From Brumimicrobium mesophilum (GTDB taxonomy: Bacteria > Bacteroidota > Bacteroidia > Flavobacteriales_D > Crocinitomicaceae): 64,000 nucleotides of DNA. Numbering within the stretch: position 1 is the stretch's first letter; the number at the start of each line of letters is the position of its first letter. The notes under the pieces are model-generated. The model was not told the origin of the DNA. It ran no database searches and saw only the letters and a program-made list of their open reading frames with translations. Both the position numbers and the translations under genes were made by a program. Of this stretch, positions 1 to 9,007 are shown in pieces. The stretch covers positions 124,001 to 188,000 of the forward strand of contig NZ_PVSS01000004.1 of the NCBI RefSeq assembly GCF_003025005.1. The letters are read 5' to 3'.

Positions 1-140
1 GGAATAGAACTTAACGCAACTACTCGAATAGGTTGTAAACTATCGCCATACATACCAAATATGAGTAAACATATTAGAGTAATCAAAAAATAATCATACT
101 TATTATTTTTCAAATTATCTATTTTGGGCGAAGGATTCAT
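1..140 (-). CDS. O-antigen polymerase/ligase-like membrane protein, N-terminal fragment
   Basis: Only the first 46 codons are in the window; the gene runs off the left edge. The ATG is at 138-140. After a polar stretch of about 18 residues comes a hydrophobic segment (FLITLICLLIFG) and then GDSLQPIRVVALSSI, which resembles the first membrane segment of Wzy/WaaL-type polysaccharide polymerases and ligases. It lies 79 nt downstream of the flippase gene on the same strand, so both probably belong to one polysaccharide operon. The identification rests on a short stretch and on context. Confidence 0.5.
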   Translation of the reverse strand, partial: MNPSPKIDNLKNNKYDYFLITLICLLIFGMYGDSLQPIRVVALSSI

Positions 141-219
141 TCTTATCTTTAGCAGTGTTTTATATGTCCTAAATTAACAATATAGTTACATGATTCTAAT
201 TTACCATGTATTTTTATCC

Positions 220-1659
220 TTATTTATTTCTGTTTTTAATTAGCCAAATGGCATCATGCAGCGGACTCTTTTTATAAATCAAACTTATAGCTAGGTAAAA
301 GACTATTCCTAAGATAGATGGAATGAAAATTTGAATAGCAATATTACTTTCTGACAAGAATGAATAAATAATGAACATTCCTATAGCCATTAATCCTGTA
401 ATTAGAAGCGTGAAAAACATATCTTTTATCTGACTCATGACAGGGTAATTGATTAACTTACTGGAATATAACATAATTACACCTAAGGAAATGAAAGAAG
501 CAATTACAGAACCCCATAAAAGTCCTATAATACCGAATGAGAAGGTTGCTAAAATTGCAATAACGGTAATTCCATTTTTTATTAATTCTAGTTTTAGGAA
601 TAAATCACTTCTGCCGTAAACCTTTAGAATATTCAGATTAAACGATTGAACCGGAAAGAGCATCAAGGCAAGACAAAGTATTTGAAAAAAGATAACAGCT
701 GGAAGCCATTCTTCTCCAAGAATTAAATAGAAAATTGGTTCAGCAATGGCAGCTGTTCCCAACATTAATGGTGCTATGAAATAAAATGAAACACGAATTA
801 GCTTTTTATATAAATATTCAAGTTTTTCTTTATCATCTTGAATGCTTGAAAGTAGAGGGTAGGTTACTTTGTTAATAACCCCTGTTAAGGTTGCTGAAGG
901 ATAAGTCGCAAATTGTTTTGAACGTTCATAATACCCTAAGGCTTGAGGACTATAATATTTACCGATGATGATATTGTAAATATTTTGAAAGACATTATGA
1001 ATAACACTTGAAAGCATTAGCTTATATCCAAATCCAAAGTGGTAGCGCATTTTTTCTTTTGAAAATAAAAGTTTTGGTCGCCATTTGGAAGATATCCACA
1101 AAAGGCAAGACCTAACAATCTCAGTGGTGAGGTACATCCATACTATACTCCAAACGCCATATCCATTATATCCCAGATACAATCCAACACCTATTCCGCT
1201 GAGTGTACTTGGGGCATTGATGAGCGTAATCTTCTTAAACTCCAAGTTTTTATTCAATAATGTGAGTTGAATTGCTGAAAAAGCAATAATTAAAAAAACT
1301 AAACAATAAAGTCTAATAACCTCAATAAGTATTTCTTGCTTAAAAAAGTGAGCAATTGCAGGAGCTGAGAAATAAATAACAGAATAGACAAAAAGACTTA
1401 TCCCCACATTCATAAAAAAGAGGGTAGAGAAATCTCTTTGATCTGCGTTTTTGGTGCGGATTAGTGATTCTGTCATTCCACTGTCACTGATTACTTTCCC
1501 TAAACCAATAAAAACAGCAATCATACCTATCAAACCAAATTCTTTAGGACCTAACCAACGTGCCAATAAAAGCATCGCTAGGAAAGATAAAGCACGGATA
1601 AAAAATGTATCAATTAATGTCCATATAATTCCAGAAAAGGTTGTTTTCTTTAAAGACAT
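220..1659 (-). CDS. Wzx/TuaB-type oligosaccharide flippase
   Basis: Membrane protein of 479 residues with about twelve to fourteen hydrophobic segments. The N-terminus, with ARWLGPKEFGLIGMI near residues 33-47 and DSGMTESLIR after it, is typical of the WzxC/TuaB branch of the MOP exporter superfamily, and the length is normal for the family. Such proteins move undecaprenyl-linked repeat units from the inner to the outer face of the cytoplasmic membrane for O-antigen or exopolysaccharide assembly. The next gene on the strand looks like a polymerase/ligase, and a Wzz-like and a WecA-like gene lie just upstream, which fits a Wzx/Wzy-type pathway. The exact glycan is unknown. Confidence 0.88.
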   Translation of the reverse strand: MSLKKTTFSGIIWTLIDTFFIRALSFLAMLLLARWLGPKEFGLIGMIAVFIGLGKVISDSGMTESLIRTKNADQRDFSTLFFMNVGISLFVYSVIYFSAPAIAHFFKQEILIEVIRLYCLVFLIIAFSAIQLTLLNKNLEFKKITLINAPSTLSGIGVGLYLGYNGYGVWSIVWMYLTTEIVRSCLLWISSKWRPKLLFSKEKMRYHFGFGYKLMLSSVIHNVFQNIYNIIIGKYYSPQALGYYERSKQFATYPSATLTGVINKVTYPLLSSIQDDKEKLEYLYKKLIRVSFYFIAPLMLGTAAIAEPIFYLILGEEWLPAVIFFQILCLALMLFPVQSFNLNILKVYGRSDLFLKLELIKNGITVIAILATFSFGIIGLLWGSVIASFISLGVIMLYSSKLINYPVMSQIKDMFFTLLITGLMAIGMFIIYSFLSESNIAIQIFIPSILGIVFYLAISLIYKKSPLHDAIWLIKNRNK

Positions 1660-2097
1660 TTAAATTATAAATAGTTTTTTCATAAAAAGACAATGAATAT
1701 AGATTAGCGTTTTAAACATACATTTTAATCAGAAAATAATTATGGTTTAAGTACGGCTTCGCCCAAGCGAGTCACATTTATATGTGTCGTAACATTCCAG
1801 ATTTTAACATTTGCGAATATAAAGAAATTAGCGGTACAAGCAATTAAACGGAGAAAAGTCAATGTCGAAAGGGTTGGAGTTTGATTGTATTGAAGCTTTA
1901 GTTAGAGCGGTATATTTTTAATTAAATTTAACTTTTCATTAACGCTCAAATATTATGCTTCATATTTATGGTTTAAGGTGTTGTTTTTTAATGTTTTAAA
2001 TTTACTTAACAAACTATTAAAGTTAAGTTAAAGTCAAAAAAAATAATTCTCTTATGTAAAGAACAAAATAAACTAGATGTTAAGTGAAATTTGTTCA
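1660..2097. other. Intergenic region between flippase and Wzz-like gene
   Basis: Divergent spacer of over 400 bases, very AT-rich. I see no gene, no decayed coding sequence and no convincing promoter for the flippase. A small inverted repeat CACAT-TTAT-ATGTG sits near 1773-1786. The promoter of the plus-strand gene starts at 2098. Confidence 0.5.
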
Positions 2098-2105
2098 TAT
2101 TTTTG
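2098..2105 (+). promoter_or_regulatory. Bacteroidota -7 box for the Wzz-like gene
   Basis: TATTTTTG matches TAnnTTTG, with transcription expected to start near 2110. It lies inside the 5' end of the longest possible reading frame (ATG at 2077), so the downstream ATG at 2134 is the better start. No clear -33 TTG is seen. Confidence 0.55.
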
Positions 2106-2133
2106 CCGTTTTCAGAATACTAAGATACCGAAA

Positions 2134-3168
2134 ATGACAGAAAATTCACCTCAAACTACAAATTCAAATAAAAAAAAGGAATTCGATTATTTCCTTACCG
2201 TAATTAATAACTGGAAATTAATATTTACTGTTTGCTTAGTATTGGCAATTGTTAGTGTTTCTGTTTTTCTAATTATACCGAAACCTCAACAAGTAAAAAC
2301 AAGTTTTGCAATCTCTTTACCGCAGCATATTTCAACAGCCTACGGTACATACTACCTGAAAACAACGAATCCAGAACATTACTTAGCAAAAGTAGAGAGG
2401 AAATTATTCAAAGAAAGGGTTTTACAAAGTCTTGGTTTAGCTGATAAAAAAGGGCTAAAATTGGAATTGGGAGTAGACCGTCAGTTTTTAAATTCAAATA
2501 TGGAGGTAGATAAATTTCCGAATAAATTTGATTTAGTTTCTTCTGATCCTGATGCAAGCATAGAGGACTTGGTAAAAGTGAATAAAGCTGCTCTAAACAA
2601 ACTCTTGGATGAATCCGATGCCTCTATAATTAAAGATATGGTGCATCAATTTAAAGTAATCCTAGGTGTAGAAATTAGTAATTTAAAATTTAGTATTGAA
2701 ACTAAGAAAGAATTAATTGCTGATGTGAAAAACGAGCTTGACCTAATTAAAGGAACAAGTGAAAGTGCCTCTAACAATAATATCAAGAAAATGGCTGATA
2801 GTTATTTACTGAGTAATATTGAGGACGGAGAAAAAGGTATAATTATTTCTATGTTGCTTAATGAAGATAAAGGAAATGAATATTATCTTACATCGATGTT
2901 ATCTTTAGAGAAGGTAAGTTTAAATAGAATGGTTAATGGTTTAAGCGAAAGGGAACGTCTTTTAGAAAAACTAAAGAAAAATGTTGAGAACGATAACTTT
3001 AATGATATGTTTAAAAAACCTTTCTCTAATAGTATACTTGTTTTGTCCTCATCTCAACCTTTTGATTCTGAAGGTTCAGGAAGTATGATTAAAATTATTT
3101 TAATTGTTTTGTTTGTAGGATTTATCTCTTCGGTTTCTTACGTGTTGGTTCGCGAATATTATGCTTAA
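2134..3168 (+). CDS. Wzz-like polysaccharide chain-length determinant protein
   Basis: The frame is open from an ATG at 2077, but a -7 box at 2098-2105 and the protein layout favour the ATG at 2134 (344 residues). A short polar N-terminus is followed by a membrane segment near residues 31-52 (LIFTVCLVLAIVSVSVFLIIPKP), a long periplasmic part with charged helical stretches, and a second membrane segment close to the C-terminus. This two-helix topology is that of Wzz/PCP proteins, which set the length of O-antigen or capsule chains. There is no C-terminal tyrosine-kinase domain. It stands alone, facing away from the flippase gene and towards the WecA-like gene. The family call rests on topology and context; sequence similarity is weak. 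Confidence 0.65.
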   Translation: MTENSPQTTNSNKKKEFDYFLTVINNWKLIFTVCLVLAIVSVSVFLIIPKPQQVKTSFAISLPQHISTAYGTYYLKTTNPEHYLAKVERKLFKERVLQSLGLADKKGLKLELGVDRQFLNSNMEVDKFPNKFDLVSSDPDASIEDLVKVNKAALNKLLDESDASIIKDMVHQFKVILGVEISNLKFSIETKKELIADVKNELDLIKGTSESASNNNIKKMADSYLLSNIEDGEKGIIISMLLNEDKGNEYYLTSMLSLEKVSLNRMVNGLSERERLLEKLKKNVENDNFNDMFKKPFSNSILVLSSSQPFDSEGSGSMIKIILIVLFVGFISSVSYVLVREYYA

Positions 3169-3259
3169 GCATTGTTGACCAATTTAATAGAAATCAAAAG
3201 TGTGATAAAGAATAGTTTTAAATTATCCTTGTTTACAATTTAATCAGTTTTCATGATAC

Positions 3260-3288
3260 CAATGACCTAACTTAATGTTGGGTCATTG
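3260..3288. terminator. Hairpin between convergent genes
   Basis: CAATGACC-TAAC-TTAAT-GTTG-GGTCATTG forms a 12-pair stem with one T-G pair and a 5-base loop. It lies between the convergent Wzz-like and WecA-like genes and could end transcription from both sides, although there is no strong T-run. The rest of the 335-base spacer (3169-3503) shows nothing recognisable. Confidence 0.45.
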
Positions 3289-3503
3289 TGTTAATATTCA
3301 TTAAGAAGCTTCAGCTCTTTTAATGCTTACATTTGTATAAAATCCTAGAGGTTTAATTATACATCTCTTTAGAAATAGTAAGTGGAAAATTAGTGAGTGT
3401 TATTCAATTGTAGAGCAAATCATTCCTTGTATTTAAGGAAGCTGGAATAAGAAATACATTAGTCTAGAAAAACGTATTGTTAGGAGATTTAAACTCTCTT
3501 TAT

Positions 3504-4670
3504 TTAATTCTTTCGCTCTAATTTTTTAGCAGCATTCCTTTGTTTCCTGAGTACTTTCTTTTTCTTTTTTAAGAAGGTTCCAGTCTTATTTATCATAAAG
3601 AAGAAGAGAGTAAGTATTATCAAAAGTCCTATAAACAATGAAAATAATTTCCAATTACTTGTGGTTATCGCCAATAAGGAAATTAGAACAATTACCAAGA
3701 AGTTTGAAATCGAAATAAAAAAACTAGCCTTTCTATGTGAAATACTAAATTTATCAATAATAATATGATGAATGTGAGATCTGTCTGGTTTGAAAGGATT
3801 CTTCTTTTTTAGAATACGAATTGAGAACACACGTATAGTATCAAAGAAAGGAATGATTAAAATTGCAGCAGTAACGATAGGTAAATTTTCACCACGAATT
3901 GGGAGTTTGGCAATATCTGCAGGTTCTAGTGAAAGGAAAGAGATAGCCATTACACCGAGCATGAAACCTAAGATCATAGACCCTGTATCTCCCATGAAAA
4001 TCTTTTGTTTATCAGAGAAGTTATATCTTAAATAGGCAAATAATGTTCCTATTAGAACTATACATACTGAAAATAGGAAAGTGTTATTGACAGCATAAAA
4101 AACAAGTCCAAATGCAGAGAACATTATTATAGATACCGTTGCTGCGAGTCCATCGATACCATCAATCAAGTTTAAAGCATTAATAATTGCGACCAAAATA
4201 AAGACCGAAATGATTCCTGCTAAAATTGGGTGAAGATCTTCTATTCCTAAAAATCCATATAAAGTATTGATTGTTTTACTGTAATGATAAACAAACAAAA
4301 CTGCCGCAAAAGTTTGTGCTAATAATTTTGAGAGTGGAGCTAAAACTAAAATATCATCCTTTAAACCAACTATGAACAAGATTGTTAACCCTGGAATTAA
4401 CGAGATAATAATGTTACTTGGATCATATGATACTGTTGGGTTTTCAGTAGGGAAAATATTGAATGACGCAATGAAATAAAATGAAATCATTATATTAACA
4501 AAAAACGCAATTCCACCTAAATTGGGTGTTGGAACATCATGTGATGATCTATGATCAGGGTGTGCAGCTAAATCCTTAGTAATCATTAAAATTCTAATTT
4601 TTGGAATTAAATAATTACAGACAAGAAAAGAGGCAACAAATAATAGTGATATGTGTATGTAGAGATTCAT
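3504..4670 (-). CDS. WecA/MraY-family undecaprenyl-phosphate glycosyl-1-phosphate transferase
   Basis: Polytopic membrane enzyme of 388 residues with the family signatures in order: HPDHRSSHDVPTPNLGG near residues 37-53, the acidic pair in GLKDD near 102-106, NALNLIDGIDGLA near 163-175, FMGDTGSM near 225-232 and the HIHH loop near 299-302. Enzymes of this family transfer a sugar-1-phosphate (often GlcNAc-1-P) from a UDP-sugar to undecaprenyl phosphate and so start a lipid-linked glycan on the cytoplasmic face. The HIHH loop and the lack of a cell-wall operon favour a WecA-like role over MraY. The C-terminus is a Lys/Arg-rich tail. It fits with the flippase and Wzz-like genes nearby. The exact sugar is not determined. 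Confidence 0.88.
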   Translation of the reverse strand: MNLYIHISLLFVASFLVCNYLIPKIRILMITKDLAAHPDHRSSHDVPTPNLGGIAFFVNIMISFYFIASFNIFPTENPTVSYDPSNIIISLIPGLTILFIVGLKDDILVLAPLSKLLAQTFAAVLFVYHYSKTINTLYGFLGIEDLHPILAGIISVFILVAIINALNLIDGIDGLAATVSIIMFSAFGLVFYAVNNTFLFSVCIVLIGTLFAYLRYNFSDKQKIFMGDTGSMILGFMLGVMAISFLSLEPADIAKLPIRGENLPIVTAAILIIPFFDTIRVFSIRILKKKNPFKPDRSHIHHIIIDKFSISHRKASFFISISNFLVIVLISLLAITTSNWKLFSLFIGLLIILTLFFFMINKTGTFLKKKKKVLRKQRNAAKKLERKN

Positions 4671-4868
4671 GTTTTGATATCATCGATAAAAAAATCATTA
4701 GAATTTATTCTTTGTCAAAATTCTATCTAAAAGATTTTTTATAAGTGTTAATTTAAATTTTACGTTTTATGTAAAATGATTATTTTTCTAAGCAGCAAAA
4801 TTAAGAATTTACCTGAGATTAAAAGGTATTTAAAATACATATTTAATGGTTTAATAATCTATCAATAC

Positions 4869-5546
4869 TTAGTCTTTTAATAAATCAGGTCTTCTTTCCT
4901 TAGTCCTTTTATATGATTCTTCTTCCCTATATTCTTCAATTAACTTGAAATTACCTGACAATAAAACTTCGGGTACCTTCATACCCTTATATTCTGCAGG
5001 ACGAGTATATATAGGAGGGGAAAGCAAATTATCTTGAAAGCTATCGGTTAATGCAGAGGTTTCGTCGTTTAGTACGCCAGGGAGCAATCGAATAATACTA
5101 TCTGCAACTACAGCCGCTGCTAATTCTCCACCTGAAAGTACATATGATCCAATTGAAATTTCTTTGGTGATAAATAATTCTCTGATACGTTCATCAACTC
5201 CTTTATAATGTCCGCACAAAAGAATAATGTTTTTTAATCTACTTAGAGAGTTGGCTTCAGACTGTTCAAAAAGTTTTCCATCAGGTGTCATATATATGAT
5301 TTCGTCGTACGCTCTTTCAGATTGCAGTTGCTCAATACAATCTGCAATTGGTTGTATAGCCATAACCATTCCAGCCCCACCGCCATATTGATAATCATCA
5401 ACATTTTTATGTTTATCTGTTGAATAATCACGAATGTTATGAATATGAACTTCTGCTAACCCTTTATCCTTAGCACGTTGCAAGATAGAGTGGTTAAATG
5501 GACTCTCCAATAAATCTGGAACTACAGTTAAAATATCGATTCTCAT
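4869..5546 (-). CDS. trmD: tRNA (guanine-N1-)-methyltransferase TrmD
   Basis: The 225 residues match TrmD along the full length: N-terminal [29 protein letters not shown] near 54-62, the knot region [13 protein letters not shown] near 109-121, and [20 protein letters not shown] near 131-150, followed by DSF and the C-terminal domain. TrmD methylates N1 of G37 in tRNAs that read CUN, CCN and CGG codons, using S-adenosylmethionine, and prevents +1 frameshifting. It is a SPOUT dimer in the cytoplasm. Here it stands alone and is not linked to rpsP/rimM/rplS as in many Proteobacteria. A -7 box lies 4 nt before the ATG, so its mRNA may be nearly leaderless. Confidence 0.97.
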   Translation of the reverse strand: MRIDILTVVPDLLESPFNHSILQRAKDKGLAEVHIHNIRDYSTDKHKNVDDYQYGGGAGMVMAIQPIADCIEQLQSERAYDEIIYMTPDGKLFEQSEANSLSRLKNIILLCGHYKGVDERIRELFITKEISIGSYVLSGGELAAAVVADSIIRLLPGVLNDETSALTDSFQDNLLSPPIYTRPAEYKGMKVPEVLLSGNFKLIEEYREEESYKRTKERRPDLLKD

Positions 5547-5550
5547 ACTG

Positions 5551-5558
5551 CAAAATTA
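5551..5558 (-). promoter_or_regulatory. -7 box of trmD, 4 nt from the start codon
   Basis: On the minus strand TAATTTTG is followed by CAGT and then the trmD ATG. With the usual distance of a few bases from box to start site, the transcript would begin at or next to the start codon. Confidence 0.6.
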
Positions 5559-5789
5559 CGAATTATGCCTTATGATTTACGAATTTTATAGACTATTAAT
5601 ATTATGAAGATCATCAAAAAAAATACTGAGTTACACAAGTGCATAGTCATTACTTAGTTTCAATAATTGGCTTGGACCCTGAGTAATTCATAATTGAAAA
5701 TAAATAATTTGCAATTGTTTTTAAGGAGTATTAACATTAGATTTTTTATAACAACTTTTAATCTTTAAATATCGCAGAGCATTGTAAGT

Positions 5790-5797
5790 TATCTTTG
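5790..5797 (+). promoter_or_regulatory. -7 box of the SirB1-like gene, 4 nt from the start codon
   Basis: TATCTTTG is followed by TAGT and then GTG at 5802. The spacing is the same as at trmD on the other strand. This supports the GTG start, or else a start at the in-frame ATG at 5841 with a short leader. Confidence 0.6.
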
Positions 5798-5801
5798 TAG
5801 T

Positions 5802-6689
5802 GTGATAACAAAAACTTCAATACATGCATTAATAAAGCTAATGGACGATCCAGACCAAATGGTTGTGGACCATGCCATGGGTAAGTTGATTGAGTATGGA
5901 GATGGTATTATTCCCAATCTGGAAAATTTGGAGGATGATTGCTTAATTCATCCTATTCAGTTAGAGAATATTGCGATTGTTTTAGATGCATTGAGGTTTC
6001 ATAGAATAAGAAATGATTTAACAGATTGGTTAAATTCTGATGATAAATGTTTGATGAAAGCTGTGTATATCATCTGTTCTTATCAATATCCTGAATTAAA
6101 TATTGATGCGTTTACTTCTAAATTTCAAGAGTTAAAACACTTTTGTTGGATGGAAATTAATTCTCGTCAAACAAGTTTTGAAAAGGTAGATGCCTTAAAT
6201 AAAGTGTTTTTCGATACTTTTGATTTCGTGAAAGTAAATGAATTACCTCATTCTCCTTTCGAACTTTTTGTAAATTCTGTTATGGAAAGTAAGGAAGGAA
6301 CAGATTTATCTTTAGGGTTAATTTATAGTATTGTTGCACAATCTTTAGATATTCCAATTTATGGAGTGACTACCATGAATAACAGAGCACCATTTATATT
6401 GGCATACATGGATAAGGACAATTTATTGCCCATTCTTGACTGGGGAATTGATAACAATGGAGTTTTGTTTTACATCAGTGTGGGTAATAAAGGATTGGTT
6501 ATTGACCCAAAACAAATGAAAGAAGCTTATCTTTCGGAAGGATTACCACAGAACAGAGCTCAATTCGAACCTTCTCCGAATTCAGTTATTATCAAAAAGT
6601 ATTTGAAAGATATTAAAAGAAGCTATGAGAATAAGGTCCAGTTCAGATATAAACTGAAGGATATTGATGAACTTTTGGAACTATTTTAA
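5802..6689 (+). CDS. SirB1-like transglutaminase-fold protein
   Basis: Soluble protein of 295 residues. The N-terminal part (ALIKLMDDPDQMVVDHAMGKL near residues 9-29) and the central block TDLSLGLIYSIVAQSLDIPIYG near 170-191 resemble SirB1/YchA-like proteins of the transglutaminase-like superfamily. The catalytic Cys-His-Asp set of active transglutaminases is not evident, as is usual for this branch, so the role is probably non-catalytic or unknown. The GTG at 5802 keeps the conserved N-terminus; the first ATG in frame is at 5841 and would remove 13 residues. The two small envelope genes that follow are 44 and 15 nt apart and may be co-transcribed. Confidence 0.72.
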   Translation: MITKTSIHALIKLMDDPDQMVVDHAMGKLIEYGDGIIPNLENLEDDCLIHPIQLENIAIVLDALRFHRIRNDLTDWLNSDDKCLMKAVYIICSYQYPELNIDAFTSKFQELKHFCWMEINSRQTSFEKVDALNKVFFDTFDFVKVNELPHSPFELFVNSVMESKEGTDLSLGLIYSIVAQSLDIPIYGVTTMNNRAPFILAYMDKDNLLPILDWGIDNNGVLFYISVGNKGLVIDPKQMKEAYLSEGLPQNRAQFEPSPNSVIIKKYLKDIKRSYENKVQFRYKLKDIDELLELF

Positions 6690-6733
6690 TAGAATTTCGA
6701 AAAATCAATTATTTATTGAATATCTTTATATAA

Positions 6734-7021
6734 ATGACTAAGACTTCAATTGTTCTAAAACTTTTCAATTCCTTTATTATCTCAATTTTCATCGTGTTAG
6801 GAATTGGTCAGATTGATCTCATTTATTCTTTAAAATTCACTGAAAATGAGAAAGTATTGCTTTACTTAGGATTTCCGTTTGATTATTTCTACTTTTCTCA
6901 AAGCAAAGGTCTTCAGGGTTTTATACTGATTAATTTTTTACTGAATTTGGGAATAGTTTATTTTCTATTAGTGTTTTACTCATCTAAAAAATTATTTTTA
7001 AATAAAAAGAAGAATCATTAA
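6734..7021 (+). CDS. Small membrane protein of unknown function
   Basis: Ninety-five residues with hydrophobic stretches near residues 10-30 and 62-82 and a weaker one near 40-55, then a Lys-rich end (KKLFLNKKKNH), which suggests two or three membrane helices with a cytoplasmic tail. It lies 44 nt after the SirB1-like gene and 15 nt before a lipoprotein gene, so it is probably in one operon with them. I do not recognise the family. Confidence 0.65.
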   Translation: MTKTSIVLKLFNSFIISIFIVLGIGQIDLIYSLKFTENEKVLLYLGFPFDYFYFSQSKGLQGFILINFLLNLGIVYFLLVFYSSKKLFLNKKKNH

Positions 7022-7036
7022 TTCCTTATTATAATT

Positions 7037-7522
7037 ATGACGCGTCTCCTCTTTATAATTTTTCTATGTGTTTTATTTTGCTCTTGTGGAATCAATACTG
7101 ATAAGAACAATTTAAGTTCTAGTGGTACTTTTAGTTCACAAGATGATATCGAAGACTCCATTAAAACAATGCTTTTAGGTAAATGGAAGAGAACTGATTT
7201 TTTTGTTGAGAAAATAGGGGAGCTAAAACATTTTGATCAACTGAAGAATAATTATTACTTTTTATTTAAGGACCAAGGTGTTTTAATAGAAAGATCAAGT
7301 TTAAGTGATGATACTTTAAATTGGAGTTTAGAGATGAATCCTTTAAAGGTTATTCTAACAGTTGATGAAGAGAAAATGAATTTAAATTTTTCTAACACCT
7401 TATTTATAGAAGAAATAAATGATACCTCACTTCATGTTTTTAGTGAAGAGTCTAATAATTCAAAAGATGGAGAAGACCAAAAAATAAAATTCCACATGAA
7501 ATTTATTAGAATTCCAAATTAA
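7037..7522 (+). CDS. Small lipoprotein of unknown function
   Basis: Protein of 161 residues with a signal peptide and lipobox (MTRLLFIIFLCVLFCSCG; the likely lipidated Cys is residue 17), then a polar linker. The body has GKWKRTDFFVEK followed by short strands ending in SLHVF, a layout often seen in lipocalin-like or DUF4488/DUF5004-type Bacteroidota lipoproteins, which is a structural guess only. Likely membrane-anchored facing the periplasm. Last gene of the small operon, with a terminator right at the stop codon. Confidence 0.7.
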   Translation: MTRLLFIIFLCVLFCSCGINTDKNNLSSSGTFSSQDDIEDSIKTMLLGKWKRTDFFVEKIGELKHFDQLKNNYYFLFKDQGVLIERSSLSDDTLNWSLEMNPLKVILTVDEEKMNLNFSNTLFIEEINDTSLHVFSEESNNSKDGEDQKIKFHMKFIRIPN

Positions 7523-7540
7523 AGGATTAGTTCCTTTTTT
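7521..7540 (+). terminator. Short intrinsic terminator
   Basis: AAAGGA-TTAGT-TCCTTT followed by a T-run directly at the end of the lipoprotein gene, between convergent genes. The stem has only 6 pairs. Confidence 0.5.
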
Positions 7541-7574
7541 AACACCACATTATTCATATAAAATTAATCATTAC

Positions 7575-8870
7575 TTATACAGTTCTTTTCTTCTGTTTCT
7601 TTATTATCCCTTTTAGAATTGCTGCTAAAATCAATCCGAAAAGAACATAGGTAATGAATAAAATATAGCCAGGTTGTAACGAAGTATTGTTGGTGGCAAT
7701 ACTATTCATGGAATCAGATTCTACATTTAGATATTCCATTTGGTCTTCTAAAATTCCATTAAAACCTACATAGGCCATAAAAATTGCCACAACCATAACA
7801 TCTGCCATCGACCATTTTCCAGATTTAAATGCTAACCAATGGATCAACCTATTACTCTGCCATTTTTCTTTTCCAAATAAGTATACTTGTGTTGACAGTA
7901 GTTTAGTGAGGGGTAGTATAACACTAAAACCAAGTACTAATATTCCCACAAAAATGGAATCCACTTTTCCAGTGGAAAGTAAAATTTGCACCAACTGAAG
8001 AATACTTTTACTTTGATAGAATATTACTTGGTCTTTAAAAATAACGTGTTCTCCTAATAATACGAAGTCTAGCGTATTAATTCGTGCATCTATTTCTATC
8101 ATTGCACTGGTTAATCCTACCAAAAGGACAATTACCGCCAGAAGTACAGAAACGAAAAACAATGACTTTTGAAGTTCGATAAATTTAAAAACGAACAACC
8201 AAAGTAACAGGAAAATAGCCACTATTCCTAAGAGCCAGAATGTTTCTCTATAATTTTTAATTTCTAGTTCCTTGGCTTTTGTGAGTAAGATTGAATTGAT
8301 ATCTTGGCCCATTGCAATATCATATTTATCATGGACTTTTTTAATCTCTAATGAATCTTGTAAGTCATAAGTGTCATCGGCGAATTCGGTTAATTTACTG
8401 ATGGCCAAAGTTTTCATTCGAGCTTTGTTCTTCTCTTTCATAACCTCGTCAATAATCCTGCGACTAAATTGAGGAGCACCTGCTTTTATTTCATCGGCAT
8501 CAACAAATGTATTTACCGCCCACTTGCGAATTGTTTTCTTAAAACCATCATCATCAGCTTGAATTGTGTTGTCAGCTTGATCGACTAAACTGCGGATCAT
8601 CTCTGTCAATTGAAGATGAAGTAAGCTGTCTTGACTTTTGGTGAGTTCGAAATCGCCTATTTGTTTTTCAACAATATTTATCATCGTGCCTTTCCAAGCT
8701 GTTACAGACAACATACCTTTATTGATATAATTAAGGGTGCTAAAGTCGTCTTTGATTTCAGATCTTTTTATAGAATCATTATAAATGTTGTAAGCCAAAT
8801 ACATAGCTAAAGCAAGCAGAGGGACAGTAACAACGAACAGAATAGTTCTACGAATTCTAAATGGTGACAT
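7575..8870 (-). CDS. PqiA-like inner-membrane protein with large periplasmic insert
   Basis: Protein of 431 residues: one membrane segment near residues 10-28, a soluble part of about 175 residues, then several membrane segments in the C-terminal half. The block LVLGFSVILPLTKLLSTQ and, after it, GKWSMADVMVVAIFMAYVGF are characteristic of paraquat-inducible protein A domains, which in E. coli work with MCE proteins in lipid traffic between membranes. The Cys motifs at the start of PqiA domains in E. coli are absent, and the extra domain between the first and second membrane segments is unlike PqiA. No MCE-domain (PqiB-like) gene is adjacent. The domain call is fairly sure; the role is inferred. 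Confidence 0.72.
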   Translation of the reverse strand: MSPFRIRRTILFVVTVPLLALAMYLAYNIYNDSIKRSEIKDDFSTLNYINKGMLSVTAWKGTMINIVEKQIGDFELTKSQDSLLHLQLTEMIRSLVDQADNTIQADDDGFKKTIRKWAVNTFVDADEIKAGAPQFSRRIIDEVMKEKNKARMKTLAISKLTEFADDTYDLQDSLEIKKVHDKYDIAMGQDINSILLTKAKELEIKNYRETFWLLGIVAIFLLLWLFVFKFIELQKSLFFVSVLLAVIVLLVGLTSAMIEIDARINTLDFVLLGEHVIFKDQVIFYQSKSILQLVQILLSTGKVDSIFVGILVLGFSVILPLTKLLSTQVYLFGKEKWQSNRLIHWLAFKSGKWSMADVMVVAIFMAYVGFNGILEDQMEYLNVESDSMNSIATNNTSLQPGYILFITYVLFGLILAAILKGIIKKQKKRTV

Positions 8871-8942
8871 AGTGCTTAAATATTTATATAAATATAATAT
8901 TTATTGGAGTCGGAATTCAAAAAGCATTTTTTTTTGTGAATA

Positions 8943-8978
8943 TTTTTTAAAAAACAAAAGGCGCCCTATTCGGACGCC
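8943..8978 (-). terminator. Intrinsic terminator of the barrel gene
   Basis: On the minus strand GGCGTCC-GAATA-GGGCGCC (one A/C mismatch) is followed by TTTTGTTTTTT. It lies 30 nt after the stop codon of the outer-membrane barrel gene. Confidence 0.75.
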
Positions 8979-9007
8979 AATTGACTCTACCTAAGTTTTA
9001 AGTTATA

